From positions 1,178,001 to 1,242,000 of the forward strand of contig NZ_WELG01000002.1 in NCBI RefSeq assembly GCF_009184425.1: a stretch of DNA of 64,000 nt, in the 5' to 3' direction. The DNA is from Flagellimonas olearia. GTDB lineage: Bacteria > Bacteroidota > Bacteroidia > Flavobacteriales > Flavobacteriaceae. This document shows, one piece after another, positions 62,662 through 64,000 of this stretch. The position numbers were made by a program, and so were the translations under genes. The number at the start of each line of letters is the position of its first letter. Within the stretch, counting starts at the first letter, position 1. Under the pieces are notes generated by a model, which was given only the letters and a program-made list of their open reading frames with translations, did no database searches and was not told the DNA's origin.

Positions 62662-63969
62662 ATGGGAAAATTCCAAATAGAAAGTTTGGGAATGCCACAC
62701 TATAAATCACCTCTTAAATTAAGTACGGTGAAAGGGGATAATATCTTTGACTTTGTGAGCGATGCCGATCGATTGGTCTTTGATCTTTCGATGGAGTATT
62801 ACCATCATTGTCTCAAAACGGGTGAAGCGCCTCTGTGTTTGGAAAAGGCGGGCCCGCGCCAGGATATTTTTTTCGATGCCCAAAAGACCACTGCGGCCAT
62901 TGTTACCTGTGGAGGTTTGTGTCCCGGGATCAATAATGTGATCCGTGGGGTGGTCATGGGGCTCCACTATTTTTATGGGGTGAAGAAAATTTTGGGCATA
63001 CCCTATGGGTATGAAGGCCTTAATCCGGAGAAAGGACACGGCTTTGTGGAACTCACTCCGGACAAAGTAAAGGATATCCACCAGTTTGGGGGCACTTTTT
63101 TAGGGTCGTCCCGAGGAAGTCAAGATGTGTCCAAAATGGTGGATACCTTGCAGGACAATAACATCGACATCCTTTTTGCCATTGGGGGCGACGGTACCCT
63201 AAAAGGAGTGGATGCCATTGGGCGGGAAATCAAAAAACGGAATGCCAAGATCAGCGTGGTGGGGATTCCCAAGACCATAGACAACGATATTGACCTTATT
63301 GATGAATCTTTCGGGTTTGAAACGGCATTTGATGTGGCAAGTCCCATTTTACGGGACGCCCACAACGAAGCCACAGGGGCTTTCAATGGAATTTCAATTG
63401 TGAAATTGATGGGAAGGGACAGTGGTTTTATAGCGGCCTCTGCTGCCTTGTCCATGCCCGTGGTGAATTTTGTGCTGGTTCCCGAAATGGATTTTTCGCT
63501 TGAAGGTGAAAAAGGATTTCTAAAAGCCCTGGAACAGCGGTTGGAACTGAAAAGACATGCGGTCATTGTTGTAGCCGAAGGTGCTGGGCAACATTTGTTC
63601 CAAGAGAAAAGTGGGGTCAAGGATGCATCCGGAAATGTGAAACATAAAGATATCGGTCTGTTTTTAAAGGAAAAAATAGGCGAACATTTTAAAGGTTCTT
63701 CCGTTACCATCAAATACATAGATCCCAGTTACATCATTCGGAGCGCGCCCGCCAATTCAAGCGATAGTGTCTATTGCAGTAGGTTGGCCTACCATGCCGT
63801 TCATGGGGCCATGGCCGGGAAGACCCGATTTGTGAGCAGCAAGGTGAATAACAAGTATGTGTATGTGCCGATCTCAGAGGTCACCCAGAAAAGGAAGAAA
63901 ATAGACATGGAAGGCGAATTTTGGTTTTCCGTGCTGCAGAGTACCGGTCAGCCCTTTTCATGGGGATGA
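62662..63969 (+). CDS. pfkA: 6-phosphofructokinase (ATP-type signature)
   Basis: A 435-residue phosphofructokinase: TCGGLCPGINNVIRG, GGDGT at residues 175-179 (Gly after the Asp, the ATP-type signature; PPi enzymes have GGDDT), PKTIDNDI and MGRDSGFIA. It is of the long type with an N-terminal extension of about 75 residues seen in plant-like and many bacterial group members. Control by the same site as usp would raise glycolysis when respiration is limited. Confidence 0.92.
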   Translation: MGKFQIESLGMPHYKSPLKLSTVKGDNIFDFVSDADRLVFDLSMEYYHHCLKTGEAPLCLEKAGPRQDIFFDAQKTTAAIVTCGGLCPGINNVIRGVVMGLHYFYGVKKILGIPYGYEGLNPEKGHGFVELTPDKVKDIHQFGGTFLGSSRGSQDVSKMVDTLQDNNIDILFAIGGDGTLKGVDAIGREIKKRNAKISVVGIPKTIDNDIDLIDESFGFETAFDVASPILRDAHNEATGAFNGISIVKLMGRDSGFIAASAALSMPVVNFVLVPEMDFSLEGEKGFLKALEQRLELKRHAVIVVAEGAGQHLFQEKSGVKDASGNVKHKDIGLFLKEKIGEHFKGSSVTIKYIDPSYIIRSAPANSSDSVYCSRLAYHAVHGAMAGKTRFVSSKVNNKYVYVPISEVTQKRKKIDMEGEFWFSVLQSTGQPFSWG

Positions 63970-63979
63970 TCTACCAAGC

Positions 63980-63991
63980 TGACATTTGTCA
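63980..63991. promoter_or_regulatory. Fnr-like palindrome at the window end
   Basis: TGACATTTGTCA fits the regulon motif. With the fixed spacing a -7 box would begin at about position 64015, just past the end of the window, so a further member of the regulon probably starts there. Confidence 0.6.
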
Positions 63992-64000
63992 TTTAATTTC

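Noticed and set aside
1-64000. CRISPR arrays, prophage, IS elements or rRNA operons
   Set aside because: I saw no regularly spaced direct repeats, transposase, integrase, phage structural genes or rRNA sequence.

Overview
This is a 64 kb chromosomal segment from a member of the Bacteroidota, most likely a marine Flavobacteriaceae. The evidence is the TAnnTTTG-type -7 promoter boxes, near absence of Shine-Dalgarno sequences, a DnaE with an N-terminal exonuclease domain, a fused CcoN-CcoO cbb3 oxidase, DUF4407/DUF4230/four-helix-bundle families and sulfatases. I cannot prove the genus. Gene density is high, no prophage, transposase, rRNA or CRISPR array is visible, and the only RNA genes I can support are one tRNA-Leu(TAG) and one candidate small RNA.

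Layout. 1-8.8 kb: the 5' part of dnaE (minus), then two related secreted sulfatases bracketing rpsP-rimM, followed by trmN6 and a glutaryl-CoA-dehydrogenase-like gene. 8.8-13.4 kb: an FdhF/YdeP-type molybdopterin oxidoreductase with a small partner, umuC-umuD, and a structured small RNA with its own promoter and terminator. 13.4-20.4 kb: a complete histidine utilisation operon hutH-I-U-G (minus) with a divergent LysR regulator sharing an inverted-repeat operator. 20.4-27.4 kb: nitroreductase, DUF456 membrane protein, a His-rich protein plus TonB-dependent receptor, and a BlaI/BlaR1-type sensor pair whose sensor ends in two tandem TonB C-terminal domains. 27.4-41 kb: ruvC, a four-helix-bundle gene framed by an inverted repeat, hemW, a compact run of small genes, a membrane MutS-like ATPase, DUF4407, an SQR-like flavoprotein, phnA, an M20 dipeptidase, tRNA-Leu and a Fur-family repressor with a Zn/Cd P-type ATPase. 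41-44.3 kb: a response regulator, a PAS histidine kinase and a serine/threonine dehydratase. 44.3-64 kb: a microaerobic respiration island.

The most striking result is in the last 20 kb. A Crp/Fnr-family regulator (45332-46021) is surrounded by 12-bp palindromes of the form TGA-N6-TCA (consensus about TGAYAWWTGTCA). Six sites sit exactly 29.5 bp (site centre to first base of the -7 box) upstream of TAnnTTT(G/A) boxes of seven promoters: fnr itself, ccoI, a universal stress protein, ccoS-ccoNO-ccoQ-ccoP-ccoG-ccoH, hemN-usp, a CBS-GCS2 ligase plus aspartoacylase-like pair, and usp-pfkA. Another site lies at the very end of the window, upstream of an unseen gene. This reads as an oxygen- or redox-controlled regulon that joins cbb3 oxidase assembly, anaerobic haem synthesis, three stress proteins, phosphofructokinase, and an uncharacterised ligase/deacylase pair whose metabolite is unknown.
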